Counted from the first letter of the stretch, positions 27,909 to 39,784 are shown. The stretch is 64,000 nucleotides of DNA from Marinicella algicola (GCF_028401385.1 NZ_JAQOMR010000001.1:3884501-3948500), one strand, 5' to 3'. Numbers and translations are program-made. The notes: generated by a model from the sequence alone, not told the origin.

Positions 27909-29458
27909 TCAGGCCGGCGCCCTGAGGGCGTCAGGGAGGTGTCCGGCCCCGGGGGATGCATGCCGAGCTTTATCGGCTTCAGTGAAATCGCAGCGATCAA
28001 GCCGGTAAGGGCAACGAAGGCGGCGAAGGCGAAGATCATGATGAAGGTTTCTGCATAGCCGGCAAGTGCTGCCTGGTGCGCCGTTCCCGTCAGGCCTGAG
28101 ATCGCTGTTGGCGTCAGGTCTGTCAGTGACCCGGCGCCTGGGATTGAGGGCGCGTTGTTGAGGCCATGGGCGAGCAGCGCGCCATAGATCGAAATTGCGG
28201 TCGCCGCGCCGATCATGCGTGAAAGCGTGACCGTACCGGTGGCCGCCCCGACATCGCCGCCGAGCGCCGCATTCTGCACACCCAGCACCGGCACCTGCTG
28301 GCCCAGTCCGATGCTGATCCCCTGCGTTCCCATGATTATGGCGACGACGGCAAGCGGCGCATCTCCGCTGAAAAGTGCAAGCAGCGTGAAGCAGAGTGTG
28401 GAAAGCGCAAGGCCTATGATGGCATAGGGCTTGTAGCGCCCGGTGATCGACATCAGCCGCCCGCTGCTGATCGAGCCGATGACGATGCCAGACGTGATCG
28501 GGATGAAGAACAGCCCGGCAGCGGTTGGTGACAGGCCGTAGACCGTCTGCAGGTAGAGCGCGAGGAAATTGACCATGCCGATGGCAACGGCACCACTGGT
28601 GACCGAGACCAGAATGAGCAGAGCAACGGTCTTGTTGGCAAGCAGCGAAAGGGGAATGATCGGCTCCGGCGCGCGGCGTTCTGCTAGCACCCACGCAAAG
28701 CCGCAAACAACAGCGACTGCCACCACACCAAGGCTCGGAGCCGCAAACAGTGAGCCGAAGATCTCACTCGAATCGCTCCACAGTACGATTGCCGTGACCG
28801 TAACCGCCAGAAGGATCGCACCGGCGAAATCGATTTTCGGCTGCCGGTCGGGCTTGCGGTGCGGCACGATAAAGAACACGCCGCACAATACGACAATGGC
28901 AAGCGGCAGGTTGATGAGAAAAATCGAGCGCCAGCCGAAGGCAGCTGTCATCGTGCCGCCAAGCATCGGGCCGAGCGCGCCGGAGGTCATGATCACAAGG
29001 CTGGCATAGCTCTGGTATTTCGGCCGCTCGCGCGGCGAAAACAGATCGGCATTGAGCGAAAAGATCGAGACCATCAGCCCGCCGCCGCCGAGGCCCTGCA
29101 ACGCGCGCGCGGCAATCAGCGTGTTCATCGAAACAGCAAGACCGCAGGTCAGCGAACCGATCAGGAATATGACGATTGCCGTCATAAGCACATATTTCCG
29201 CCCGATAAGATCGCCAAGCTTGCCATAAAGTGGCATCACGGCGCATGAGGCGAGCAGATAGGCGGATGCCACCCAGCCAAAACGTTCGATTGCGCCAAAC
29301 TCGCCGACAATGGTCGGCAGCGCCGTCGATACAATCTGGTTGTCGAGTGTTGCCAGGAACATCGCCATCAGGAGGAAGAGGAAGGCGACAATGCGCAGAC
29401 GCGGATGCTCGACCAGCGATATAAAGGGCTGGTGCGCGGAGGGCGGATTTATTGTCAT
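27909..29458 (-). CDS. MFS multidrug efflux transporter, DHA2 (14-helix) family (one frameshift near the end)
   Basis: The protein has about 516 residues and fourteen predicted helices. Motif A is GKLGDLIGRKYVLM and motif D1 LDNQIVSTALPTIVGE, both typical of EmrB/QacA drug:H+ antiporters. As read, the frame runs on through the tail of opgC. Adding one G to the GGGG run near 27950 instead gives HPPGAGHLPDALRAPA and a stop at 27909, 10 bases from the opgC stop. That end is far more likely. It is divergent from a MarR regulator gene, a common arrangement for an inducible efflux pump. Substrate is unknown. Confidence 0.9.
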
Positions 29459-29465
29459 TATGCAA

Positions 29466-29530
29466 ATATGTGATAATGGCGATTATATGTCAATAGCATA
29501 AAAATGACTTTAGCATATTTTGAGTTCGCG
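29466..29530. promoter_or_regulatory. Probable MarR operator region
   Basis: The 95-base gap between the divergent transporter and regulator is AT-rich. It holds a perfect inverted repeat ATAAT-GGCG-ATTAT (29473-29486) and two direct copies of TAGCATA (about 29503 and 29521). Such palindromes usually bind the adjacent MarR dimer. Confidence 0.5.
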
Positions 29531-29553
29531 CGGAATCTGTTATAGAAAAAGGC

Positions 29554-30104
29554 ATGATGACCAAGAAAACCCAAGCACATGAAAACCTCGAAAACGAGGG
29601 TATCGAACGGATCTCCGGGGCGATGACCCGCAATCGGCTGATGACCCGTCGCCGTATTCTCGGGCGGCTTGCCATTGCCCGGGTGGCGCCGGCACTGGAA
29701 ATCACCCATCTCGATGTGCTTGATGTCGTTTCCCGCGTCGAGTCGCCCGGCAAGGCCACCATCGGCGCGGTTGCAGAAGGCATGCGGATTGATCCTTCGC
29801 GCGCCAGTCGTATCGTGGCCGAACTTGTGACCCAAGACGTTCTGGAGCGGCGGGTATGCCAGAGCGATGCCCGTCGTTCGATCCTGGTGATCACCAAAAG
29901 GGCGCCAAGCTTCTCAACGAAATCCATGCGGTCAAGCGGACACTGCTTGAAAGCGTCACCGAAAGCTGGGAGCCGGAGGATATCGACCGGTTTTCCAGGC
30001 TTTATGAGCGTTTCGTCTGCGGCATCGAAGATTACATTCGCGAACATGCCGCCGAAGAAGAGCCTCAACCTGTCGAAGCGCCGAAGGCCCGCTCGGCCGG
30101 CTGA
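29554..30104 (+). CDS. MarR-family transcriptional regulator (one frameshift)
   Basis: The winged helix is clear: LGRLAIARVAPALEITHLDV, then KATIGAVAEGMRIDPSRASR as the recognition helix and LERRVCQSDARRSILVITKKG as the wing. One A is missing from the AAAA run near 29897. The restored frame continues GAKLLNEIHAVKRTLLESV and ends at 30104, giving about 183 residues. The N-terminal 25 residues are an extension. It probably represses the divergent efflux gene and itself, and is released by a small ligand. Confidence 0.87.
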
Positions 30105-30168
30105 AACCGATGCCGCCTTGCCCGAATATGCTTTTGTTTGGCCGTGACATTCGCTATGGCCTTAGCGC

Positions 30169-30831
30169 ATGAAACAATCTGAAACCTTCACCCTTCTCCT
30201 GGGCGGCGCACTGGTCGTGGACGACCGTGTCAGGCGAATGGTCGCCGATACCCGTGTGGTCGCCGCCGATGGCGGCATGGTCCACGCCGAAGCATTGGGT
30301 GTCGTGCCGGAAGTCTGGGTCGGCGACTTCGATTCCACAGATGCCGACCTGCTGGCGCGCTATCCCGACATTGAGCGCAAGGATTTTCCGCCGGCGAAGA
30401 ATGCAACGGATGGGGCCATTGCGATCGAAGAGGCGCTGGCCCGTGGCGCAAAGCGGATCATCATGGCCGGAGCGCTTCAGGGCGAACGCACCGACCACGG
30501 GATGATGAACATGATGCTTGCCGTGCGAATGGCTGAGGCCGGTCACGATATTGTTCTGACGTCGGGCGAGGAGGAGGCTCGGCCGTTGCTGCCCGGCGCG
30601 ACCGATATCGACATGCCCGCCGGCGCGCTGTTCTCGGTGCTTGGCTTCTCTGACCTTCACGGTCTTTCGATTACCAATGCCGGTTATCCACTGGAGGCTT
30701 TCGAAGCGCCGTTCGGGTTGCCGCGCACGGTTTCCAACAAGGCCGGAACGGATGACGGACCGGTTCGCTTCGGGTTGAAAAGCGGCCGCGGCATTGTCAT
30801 TTTCCGCCCTCATGATTTTTCGGGAGTTTGA
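30169..30831 (+). CDS. thiN: Thiamine diphosphokinase
   Basis: The 220-residue protein has the family motifs VVAADGGMVHAEALG, VWVGDFDST, KDFPPAKNATDGAIAIEEAL and GALQGERTDHGMMNM. It transfers diphosphate from ATP to thiamine to make TPP. It complements the thiBPQ uptake genes at 18.4-21.8 kb, although it is not under a visible riboswitch. The ATG at 30169 lies 64 bases after marR, and the ABC-F gene follows after 3 bases. Confidence 0.93.
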   Translation: MKQSETFTLLLGGALVVDDRVRRMVADTRVVAADGGMVHAEALGVVPEVWVGDFDSTDADLLARYPDIERKDFPPAKNATDGAIAIEEALARGAKRIIMAGALQGERTDHGMMNMMLAVRMAEAGHDIVLTSGEEEARPLLPGATDIDMPAGALFSVLGFSDLHGLSITNAGYPLEAFEAPFGLPRTVSNKAGTDDGPVRFGLKSGRGIVIFRPHDFSGV

Positions 30832-30834
30832 GGC

Positions 30835-32658
<1,824 letters not shown>

Positions 32659-32659
<1 letters not shown>

Positions 32660-33207
32660 TGCCGGCAGGGCTCCATTATTTCGCCTATGGTTCCAATATG
32701 CTGACAGAACGGCTCTTGCGCCGTTGTCCATCCGCGCGCCCGCTCGGGCGCGCTTTCCTTGAAGATCACACGCTCGATTTCGCCAAGCCGGGACGCGACG
32801 GATCCGGCAAGGCGACGATCGTGCCGCAGGCGGGTGCGCGCGTTTTCGGCGTTCTGTTCGCACTTGTACCCGGAGACTGCGGCCTGCTCGACGGCTTCGA
32901 AGGGTGCGGCAAGGGCTATGACCGTCTGGACGATTGCACCATCCATGCGCTCCCGGACGGGCGCCCGGTTTCAGCCTTTACCTATATGGCGCCGCCTGCT
33001 TTCCGCGATCCCACGCTTCGGCCCTTCGACTGGTATCTGGGCCTCGTCACCGCCGGCGCGCGCGAACACGCGCTGCCTGAAGATTATATTGCCGAACTCT
33101 CCCGGATCTCAGTCCGCGAAGATCGCGATGCTGATCGCGCCACCCGCAGGGAAGCGCTTGATATCCTCTCCGGTCTTGCATTCGAGAGCCCGCTTGCGGG
33201 CACTTGA
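32659..33207 (+). CDS. Gamma-glutamylcyclotransferase-like protein
   Basis: The 182-residue protein starts MPAGLHYFAYGSNM, the glycine-rich substrate loop of GGCT enzymes. The catalytic glutamate is in LLDGFEGCGKGYDR, and the fold continues VSAFTYMAPP and FDWYLGLVTAGA. Members release 5-oxoproline from gamma-glutamyl peptides such as glutathione breakdown products. It is coupled to the ABC-F gene by a 3-base overlap. As read, the frame is open from ABC-F into this gene, which would suggest a fusion, but that is an effect of the ABC-F frameshifts. Confidence 0.85.
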
Positions 33208-33318
33208 ATGCATGGCCTGGAGTACCGTAAATAGGACGCCGCGTTATTTGACAGCCGGTCGTCACTCATCGTGAAAGCGAAAGCAATAATGCCGGAAGCA
33301 CCGCACAAGGACCACAAA

Positions 33319-34523
33319 ATGCAACGCTGGATCGGCCAGGCTGCCGCAGGACGCGCGCCGCTGATCCCGTCGGTCACCGCCGCCCGCTGGCTGCTTCTTG
33401 GCGTGGCGCTTGCTGCCGTCTATTTCTTTCACGGTTTTCTGGTGCCGGTGCTGGCGGCTCTCATCATCGCCTTTGCCTCGCAGCCGGTTTTTCAGGATCT
33501 GAACCGCAGGCTCGGCGACCGACGCGCGCTGTCGGCCACCATCGCCATCTTGTTGATCCTGCTGTTTCTGATCCTGCCGATTGTGTTTGCTGTGATCTAC
33601 ATGTCGCACGAACTGGAGGCCTGGATCTCGTGGGCCGCCGAGGCGAACCGTGTCGGCGCGCCGGTGCCGGACTGGATCTTCAACCTGCCGGTGATCGGTG
33701 AATGGATTGGCGAGCAATGGCGCGACTATCTCGGTCAGCCAGGCGATATCGGCCAGTTGATCCAGGCCGTCAGCGGCGAGAATATCGGCAGCATCTACCG
33801 CACGGCGCTGTTTGTCAGCGGACGGGTTTTCGGGTTGGTTCTGTCGGCTTTGTTCATGTTGATCGCCTTGTTCTTCCTCTACAAGGACGGCGACAAGTTC
33901 GCCAGCCAGCTCGACATGATCGGCGAACGGCTGTTTCCCGATCGCTGGTACAGAATATCGCGGGTGGTTCCGGCAACGATCTCGTCAACCGTCACCGGCA
34001 TGACGCTGATCGCCATGGGCGAGGGTATCGTGCTCGGAACCGCCTATTATTTCGCCGGCGTTCCGAATTTCGTGTCCTTCGGGCTGTTGACCGCGGTTAT
34101 GGCGATGGTGCCCGGCGGCGCGCCGCTCACATTCACGCTGATTTCCGGTTACCTGATTGCGCGAGGAACCCCTGTTCACGGCATTGCGCTTCTCGCCTGG
34201 GGCACGATCGAGCTCTTCATTGTCGACAAGACGTTGAGACCGCGCCTTGTTGGCGGGCCGATCAAGCTGCCGTTCCTGCCGACCTTTTTCGGCCTTATCG
34301 GCGGTGTGAAGACGATGGGGCTGATCGGTCTGTTCGTCGGACCGGTGCTGATGGCACTGATCGTGGCGATCTGGCGTGAATGGGTGCTGGAGGCTTCCGG
34401 CATGGCCAGGAAGCGGCAAATCCGAATGCCGATGTTGCGCCGCCCGGCGGCGACCCACCTGTCAGCGATGCTGAGCGTATTCGGCAAGCGGCCAGCTCGC
34501 CGGAAACAACGCCGAACGGCTAA
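33319..34523 (+). CDS. AI-2E family (UPF0118) membrane transporter (one frameshift near the end)
   Basis: The protein has about 400 residues with seven to eight helices in the AI-2E pattern: two near the N terminus, a soluble central segment (residues 90-150) and a C-terminal cluster with VPGGAPLTF, VDKTLRPRLVGGPIKLP and FFGLIGGVKTMGLIGLFVGP. Substrate is unknown; the family includes Na+/H+ antiporters and the debated AI-2 exporter. ATG 33319 is chosen for its AAGGA; GTG 33271 and ATG 33289 are alternatives. One base is missing near 34410. With it, the tail reads NPNADVAPPGGDPPVSDAER and stops at 34523, 3 bases from the converging Ldt gene. Confidence 0.85.
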
Positions 34524-34526
34524 GCT

Positions 34527-35114
34527 TCAGCGTAACACCACAAGCCGTGTGCCGCGCCTCAGGTGTGGGAGCAGAACGCGCATGGCGGACGGAGCGATGG
34601 CGACGCAGCCGGCGGTCGGGAGAAAACCCGGTCGGGCAAGATGAAAGAACACCGCCGAGCCCTTTTCCCGCGCCCGACACCGCATGTTCCAGTCAAGAAT
34701 AATGATGATGTCGTAGATGCCGTCGTCGCGCGTGAGCTTCTCGTGACTGGGGGCGTAGGGCAGGCGGACGGGTCGATTGTAGTTCGGGTCCGAGGGTGCG
34801 TCGCACCAGCCGTCATTCGGGCCGATCCGGCGAAGGCGAAGCGGGGTTTCGGGCAGGATCGGGATGCGGCGGCGGGCAAGCCCGCCGGTCACCTTCATCA
34901 TGGCAAGTGGAGTAGCGCCATCACCTTCCCGCTTCATTGCCGAGATGCCGCTCCGGCCAATAGCGGCGGGAAAACAGAGCGGGCCGCAGCGAAGCAACGC
35001 ACGGTGGCGGGAGCCCGGTGCGCGACGAACGACAATGGTCGCGGGCCTCTTGCGTCGGGTGGCGGTGGCTTTCTTCACGTTTTTTGCTTTGTGCGTGAAA
35101 TCATATAGTTTCAT
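34527..35114 (-). CDS. L,D-transpeptidase (YkuD domain)
   Basis: The 195-residue protein starts MKLYDFTHKAKNVKKATAT. Its catalytic motif is FFHLARPGFLPTAGCVAI, with the His and the Thr-x-Gly-Cys of YkuD enzymes. WCDAPSDPNYNRPVRLPY supplies the substrate groove typical of the short rhizobial family. L,D-transpeptidases crosslink peptidoglycan 3-3 or attach lipoproteins. No clear signal peptide is visible, so either export is unusual or the enzyme has another role. The start at 35114 is chosen to match the family; the ribosome-binding site is weak. Confidence 0.85.
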   Translation of the reverse strand: MKLYDFTHKAKNVKKATATRRKRPATIVVRRAPGSRHRALLRCGPLCFPAAIGRSGISAMKREGDGATPLAMMKVTGGLARRRIPILPETPLRLRRIGPNDGWCDAPSDPNYNRPVRLPYAPSHEKLTRDDGIYDIIIILDWNMRCRAREKGSAVFFHLARPGFLPTAGCVAIAPSAMRVLLPHLRRGTRLVVLR

Positions 35115-35213
35115 AGCATTACGCCCGGCGGTTGCCCGTCGCAATGGCGTTTTTGCGGGCAATGCCATGCAGGAGGATATAATGGTGGGCAATGACATGA
35201 GAGGGCCGAGTGC

Positions 35214-35897
35214 ATGACGGAAAGGACGATACTTCTGGTCGATGACGATCAGGATCTGCGTGAGACGCTTGTCGAGCAGCTTGAGCTTTACGACGAATTC
35301 GCCATCCTTTCAGCCGACTGTGCGGCGCGCTCACTGAAGATGCTCAGGGAAGAGCAGGTTGACCTCTTGATCATGGATGTCGGGCTTCCGGACATGGATG
35401 GGCGCGAAGCGGTAAAGATGGCCCGCAAGAACGGCTACAAGGCGCCGATCATCATGCTGACGGGCCACGATACCGACAGCGACACGATCCTGGGGCTGGA
35501 AGCCGGCGCCAACGACTATGTCACCAAGCCGTTCCGGTTTGCCGTGCTGCTTGCCCGCGTGCGTGCGCAGTTGCGCCAGCATGAGCAGAGCGAGGATGCC
35601 ACCTTCAACGTCGGCCCTTACGTGTTCAAACCGGGACAGAAGCTGTTTACCGGCGATGGCGGCAAGAAGATCCGGCTCACCGAGAAGGAAGCGGCGATCA
35701 TCCGCTATCTTTACCGCGCGGGCCAGAAAGTGGTAACCCGCGACATGCTTCTGGAAGAGGTCTGGGGTTATAATTCAGGTGTCACGACCCATACACTTGA
35801 AACCCATGTCTACAGGCTGCGCCAGAAGATTGAGGAAGATCCGTCGAATGCGTGCATTCTGGTAACCGAAAACGGCGGCTATAAACTGGTACCGTAG
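35214..35897 (+). CDS. OmpR-family response regulator, CenR-like
   Basis: The 227-residue protein has a receiver domain with phospho-acceptor Asp in LLIMDVGLPDMDG, the TGHDTDSDTILGLEAGA region and the conserved Lys in DYVTKPFRF. A winged-helix DNA-binding domain follows (KIRLTEKEAAIIRYLYRAG, VTTHTLETHVYRLRQKIEED). The sequence strongly resembles the rhizobial regulator of the CenR group, which controls envelope and division functions. The partner kinase is not adjacent. GAGAGGG precedes the ATG. Confidence 0.9.
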   Translation: MTERTILLVDDDQDLRETLVEQLELYDEFAILSADCAARSLKMLREEQVDLLIMDVGLPDMDGREAVKMARKNGYKAPIIMLTGHDTDSDTILGLEAGANDYVTKPFRFAVLLARVRAQLRQHEQSEDATFNVGPYVFKPGQKLFTGDGGKKIRLTEKEAAIIRYLYRAGQKVVTRDMLLEEVWGYNSGVTTHTLETHVYRLRQKIEEDPSNACILVTENGGYKLVP

Positions 35898-35959
35898 CTG
35901 GCAGCCAGCCCCTGAGGGCAAGGCGTGGCAGGGGTCAAGATATGGCCGGGGGATGAGAT

Positions 35960-36406
35960 ATGGCATTGTCGCGCGACATCGAGAAGCTCCGCAGGACCGA
36001 GCTTTTCTCGGGCTTCTCGGACGATCAGCTCCGCCTGATCGCCTTCACCGTCACCCGTCTTTCTGCTGATCAGGGCGATGTTCTGTTTGAAGAAGATGCG
36101 GAAAGCCTTGGTGCCTATCTCGTCGAAAGCGGAACGCTGACGCTTGAAGCCGGCGGACGTTCGGCAGGCATTGCCGGCCCCGGCAGCCTGCTCGCAGAAG
36201 CCGCCCTGATCAGTGCCATACCGCACCGCGTTTCGGCGGTTGCCGCAGAGCCATGCGCGCTCCTGCTGATCCGCCGCGACCAGTTCCTGCGGCTGATCGA
36301 GGAATATCCCGACATTGCCGTGGAAATGGACAGTCGCCTGCGCCGCAATTTCTCCGAAATGGTCAATGCGCTTTCAGCCGTCAAGACAAGGCTTTCGGAC
36401 TTCTGA
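35960..36406 (+). CDS. Cyclic nucleotide-binding domain protein
   Basis: The 148-residue protein is a single Crp-type cNMP-binding beta roll: LRRTELFSGFSDDQLRLIAF, QGDVLFEEDAESLGAYLVES, GPGSLLAEAALISAIPHRV. There is no helix-turn-helix, so it cannot act as a Crp/Fnr transcription factor by itself. The phosphate-binding cassette has LLAEAALI where Crp has GELAL, so nucleotide binding is uncertain. It lies 62 bases after the response regulator and may be co-transcribed with it. Confidence 0.85.
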   Translation: MALSRDIEKLRRTELFSGFSDDQLRLIAFTVTRLSADQGDVLFEEDAESLGAYLVESGTLTLEAGGRSAGIAGPGSLLAEAALISAIPHRVSAVAAEPCALLLIRRDQFLRLIEEYPDIAVEMDSRLRRNFSEMVNALSAVKTRLSDF

Positions 36407-36451
36407 GAGCCCGCGCTTCCCTGCGTCAAAGCAAAGGCTTGTCGCCGACCC

Positions 36452-37363
36452 TCATGCTCCCAGATGCCGCTCGCCACGCTGTTTGGCCAGAGCAATCTGG
36501 TGCTGGCGTTCGCGGAAACGGGCGCGGTCTGCGTTGGAATAGCTTTCAGCACAATGCGGGCAGGACACGCCTTCCTCATATTCGGCGGAAAGCTTGTCTT
36601 CCGGTGTGACCGGATGGCGGCAGGCGTGGCAGAGCTGGTGCTCGCCTTCCTTGAGACCATGGGTGACCGAAACGCGCTCGTCGAACACGAAACAGGCACC
36701 GTCCCACAGGCTTTTGTCTTCCGGTATTTCCTCGAGATATTTCAGAATTCCGCCCTTGAGGTGGTAGACCTCGTCAAAGCCCTGCTCCTTCATATAGGCG
36801 GACGCTTTTTCGCAGCGAATACCGCCGGTGCAGTACATCGCGATCTTCGGCTTGTTGTGGAGGCCCCGGTTTTCCTCAACCCAGCGCGGAAACTCGCGGA
36901 AGGTCTTGGTGTTCGGGTCAACCGCGCCACGGAAAATGCCGATCGCGGTTTCGTAATCATTGCGGGTGTCGATCACGATCGTGTCCGGATCGGTGATCAG
37001 GTCGTTCCAGTCCTGCGGGTCGACATAGGTTCCGACCGTCTTCAGCGGATCGATATCCTCAACCCCCATGGTCACGATTTCCTTCTTGAGCCGCACCTTG
37101 AGGCGGTTGAAGGGCATCTTGGAGGCATGGCTTTCCTTGTGCTCGAGACCGGCAAATTCGGGCCGGGCGCGGATGAAGGCCAGCACATTGGCAATGCCCT
37201 CATGGCTGCCGGCGATGGTGCCGTTGATGCCTTCATGAGCGATCAGCAACGTACCGCGCACGCCGTTTTCTTCACAGCAGGCCAAAAGCGGCGCGCGAAA
37301 CGCCTGAAAATCGGCAAATCGTGTGAAGTGATACAGGGCTGCGACCAGATAGGACCGTTCCAT
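36452..37363 (-). CDS. trhO: tRNA U34 hydroxylase, rhodanese family
   Basis: The 303-residue protein has the N-terminal ferredoxin-like domain ([31 protein letters not shown]) and a rhodanese domain with active Cys in [14 protein letters not shown]-terminal zinc-binding segment has cysteines in LCHACRHPV and SCPHC. TrhO (YceA) forms 5-hydroxyuridine at position 34 of tRNA with oxygen. The frame is intact and the length matches the family. It is a separate unit, divergent from nothing close, with CHAD/CYTH genes upstream. Confidence 0.93.
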   Translation of the reverse strand: MERSYLVAALYHFTRFADFQAFRAPLLACCEENGVRGTLLIAHEGINGTIAGSHEGIANVLAFIRARPEFAGLEHKESHASKMPFNRLKVRLKKEIVTMGVEDIDPLKTVGTYVDPQDWNDLITDPDTIVIDTRNDYETAIGIFRGAVDPNTKTFREFPRWVEENRGLHNKPKIAMYCTGGIRCEKASAYMKEQGFDEVYHLKGGILKYLEEIPEDKSLWDGACFVFDERVSVTHGLKEGEHQLCHACRHPVTPEDKLSAEYEEGVSCPHCAESYSNADRARFRERQHQIALAKQRGERHLGA

Positions 37364-37454
37364 GGTCTCTCTCCGCTTTCTTCAATCTTGAGCTTGTGCA
37401 GTTATTGGGTTGGCCAATACACGCATCGGCGGTTTTTGGCAATTATGCTAAGGA

Positions 37455-38378
37455 TCAGCGGTGCTCATGGGAGCCGACCCGCTTCTTCCATAATGTCCGG
37501 ATGATCTTGGCTTCCACATGCGCCTCGTCTCCGAAGGTCTTGCGTGCCATCTTGATTGCGCGCCGCCGCAACTGCGCGCGGGTGCTGGTGGCGGTCTGGC
37601 GGCAGGTCGCCAGCGTTTCCGCGTTGAGCGGGAGTGCATTGCTGTCATCCAGAAGCGAAAGCAGCATGCTGAGGTCATGCTCATGGCCAAGTACATCGGC
37701 CAGCGCCTTGGCACCGTCGCGTTTGACTTTCAGTGCTGTGGGCCATGCCGGCGACAGCAGCGCGCAGAACATCCAGTAGGTCTGGCTCTTCTTGCGCAAT
37801 TCGTGAAAATCATCATCGTCGCCTTCGGCCTGGGCCGTCATCAGCGCCACTTGTGCATTGCTCAGCTGTTTCTTCCAGCCTTTGGACAGGTATTTCGCGG
37901 CCGATGTGCGGTCTTCGTCGAAATCGGCACCTTCAATGGCGGCAATTGCCTCACGACAGGTATGGATTGCGGCCTTCACCTTTTGCCTCAGCTCTGTATC
38001 CGAAACGGCGGCAGAAGTTCGCCGGGCGAATAGCGCGGCCTCGAGTCGTGCGAGCGCCATGTCGGTTGTACCGTCGTGCAGGAAAGCGCGCAGATACGCT
38101 GCGCATTCGATCAGCGCAGTGGCATCGCGGCCGCCGGCAAGGTCCGTGGCCATATCACGGATGCGGGCATTCTCGGCCTCGGCGAAATCCTTGGCGATCG
38201 GCCGGATCAGCCTGTAAAGGCCGCGCACGCGCTTGAACTTCTTGCGCGCATCGTGGATCGCTTCATGCAGTCCGTCGGGTTGTTTTTTCAGCGTTTTGAC
38301 CGCGTCTTCCAGCTGGGAGATGGCCGCCTTGCGGACGGCCGCGTCAAACGATTTTTCGGGGTCGAGCGCGAAAGCCAT
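37455..38378 (-). CDS. CHAD domain protein
   Basis: The 307-residue protein is almost entirely helical and rich in conserved histidine and basic residues, for example LHEAIHDARKKFKRVRGLYR, FHELRKKSQTYW and LGHEHDLSML. CHAD domains bind inorganic polyphosphate. It begins one base after the CYTH gene ends, and the CYTH-CHAD pair is a known partnership. Here they are separate proteins. No membrane segment is seen. A role on polyphosphate granules is possible but inferred. Confidence 0.9.
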   Translation of the reverse strand: MAFALDPEKSFDAAVRKAAISQLEDAVKTLKKQPDGLHEAIHDARKKFKRVRGLYRLIRPIAKDFAEAENARIRDMATDLAGGRDATALIECAAYLRAFLHDGTTDMALARLEAALFARRTSAAVSDTELRQKVKAAIHTCREAIAAIEGADFDEDRTSAAKYLSKGWKKQLSNAQVALMTAQAEGDDDDFHELRKKSQTYWMFCALLSPAWPTALKVKRDGAKALADVLGHEHDLSMLLSLLDDSNALPLNAETLATCRQTATSTRAQLRRRAIKMARKTFGDEAHVEAKIIRTLWKKRVGSHEHR

Positions 38379-38379
38379 G

Positions 38380-38855
38380 TCAGCCGTTCTCTTCTGGTAT
38401 GGCGCCTGTCTCGGCGAGCGCCTGGTTGATGTAGCGCCGGTCTCCGGTCACCTCGCAGCCAAGCCAGTCGGGAAGGCGCGGTGTTGCCTTCTCGTCGGGA
38501 AGCTCAACCTCGGCTACCACGAGACCGGCAAGATCACCATGGTAGACATCCACTTCCCAGACGAAATCGCCATCCGGCACACGGTAGCGCGTCTTGTCGA
38601 TCACGATGCCGAGCGCGTGGGTCGTCATGTCGCGTGCGTCCTCCAGGGAACGTCATATTCAAACTCGTCGCGGCTCATTGCATTGCCGCCGAATTTCAGT
38701 GTGATACGGGCATGGCTTTCATCGAAAATCCTGACGCGGGCGGAACGGTCGGGCGCGCCGAGCAGATAGGCTTGCGTCAGTCGCACGCCCTTTTCCGCAC
38801 CATCCTTCCAACCGTCGCCGTCTACGAGGAATTTCCGTTCGATTTCCCTGGCCAT
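38380..38855 (-). CDS. CYTH domain protein, triphosphate tunnel enzyme (one frameshift)
   Basis: The N terminus MAREIERKFLVDG carries the E-x-E-x-K motif of CYTH tunnel enzymes. RQ-type ladder residues follow: RLTQAYL, RSARVRIFD, ITLKF, then KTRYRVPDGDFVWEVDVYHG and VAEVELPDE. One C is missing near 38645, restoring YDVPLEDARDMTTHALG. About 158 residues. Family members hydrolyse tripolyphosphate or act as adenylate or thiamine triphosphatases. GAGAGGG precedes the ATG. It is the first gene of the CYTH-CHAD operon. Confidence 0.88.
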
Positions 38856-39054
38856 CGAAACCCTCTCCCCGTCCAATCCCGTGACGGAAACTGTTAATCG
38901 AGATCAAACCCTGACAACAGGAATACGATAAGAAGACGGCTACTGTCGCGGGCAATGATTCACGTCGATTATAATTCCTTCCGGTCTCGACTTGATGCCT
39001 GTGCCGGGGTATTTCAAATGCAGCTTGCAAAAAGTTCAAAAGGCCAGTGCGACC

Positions 39055-39699
39055 ATGGATGCTAAAACCCAAAATCTCCTAGATGCCCTCACCGCCCAGC
39101 CCGTCGTTCCGGTGCTGATCGTTGAGTCCGTCGAACATGCCGTACCGCTGGCGCGGGCGCTTGTCGAGGGCGGATTGAAAGCGCTGGAAATCACGCTGCG
39201 CACCGATGCCGCGCTCGATGTGATCAAGGCCATGTCCGAGGAAATCGAGGGTGCCGTCATTGGCGCTGGCACCATTCTTTCGGCCCGCGACTATGCGGCC
39301 GCAGAAAAGGCCGGTGCGAAGTTCATTGTGTCGCCCGGCATCAACGGCGATATCCTGGATGCCGCCGATGACAGCGAAGTGCCGCTTCTGCCAGGCACGG
39401 CGACGGCCAGCGAAGTGCTGTCGCTGCGTGAGGAAGGCTACCGTGTGATGAAGTTCTTCCCCGCCGAACAGGCCGGTGGCGCGCCCTATCTGAAGGCGCT
39501 GTCCTCGCCTATCGCGGACGTCAAATTCTGCCCGACCGGCGGTGTTTCGCTTGCCAATGCGCCCGATTACCTCAAGCTTCCCAATGTGATCTGCGTCGGC
39601 GGCTCCTGGGTGGCGCCAAAGGATCTGGTCGCCAGGGGTGACTGGGCCGGGATCAAGAAACTGGCCGAAGAGGCCTGCGCATCGCTTGGCAAATACTGA
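39055..39699 (+). CDS. eda: 2-keto-3-deoxy-6-phosphogluconate aldolase
   Basis: The 214-residue protein has the class I aldolase motifs ALEITLRTDAAL, GAVIGAGTILS, IVSPGIN and RVMKFFPAEQAGG, in which Lys forms the Schiff base. CPTGGVSLANAPDYL follows. Eda cleaves KDPG to pyruvate and glyceraldehyde 3-phosphate in the Entner-Doudoroff pathway and also serves uronate breakdown. That connects to kduI and kduD at 58.8-60.5 kb, whose pathway yields KDPG. The start ATG 39055 fits the family N terminus. Confidence 0.95.
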   Translation: MDAKTQNLLDALTAQPVVPVLIVESVEHAVPLARALVEGGLKALEITLRTDAALDVIKAMSEEIEGAVIGAGTILSARDYAAAEKAGAKFIVSPGINGDILDAADDSEVPLLPGTATASEVLSLREEGYRVMKFFPAEQAGGAPYLKALSSPIADVKFCPTGGVSLANAPDYLKLPNVICVGGSWVAPKDLVARGDWAGIKKLAEEACASLGKY

Positions 39700-39714
39700 G
39701 ACCGACAACAGGAA

Positions 39715-39736
39715 CGCCCGCCTTTGAAGGCGGGCG
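39715..39736 (+). terminator. Hairpin after eda
   Basis: GCCCGCC (39716-39722) and GGCGGGC (39729-39735) form a stable stem around TTTGAA, 17 bases after the stop. Only a short T-rich tail (GCTTCC) follows, so strength is uncertain. Confidence 0.6.
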
Positions 39737-39784
39737 CTTCCGTCTGAAATCCGGCGGTTTTGCCCGCTGTTCAGGGAGGCCGTT

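Noticed and set aside
27785..29458. MFS transporter with a 40-residue basic extension that overlaps opgC
   Set aside because: The extension appears only after a G is lost near 27950. The restored stop at 27909 leaves a normal gap to opgC.
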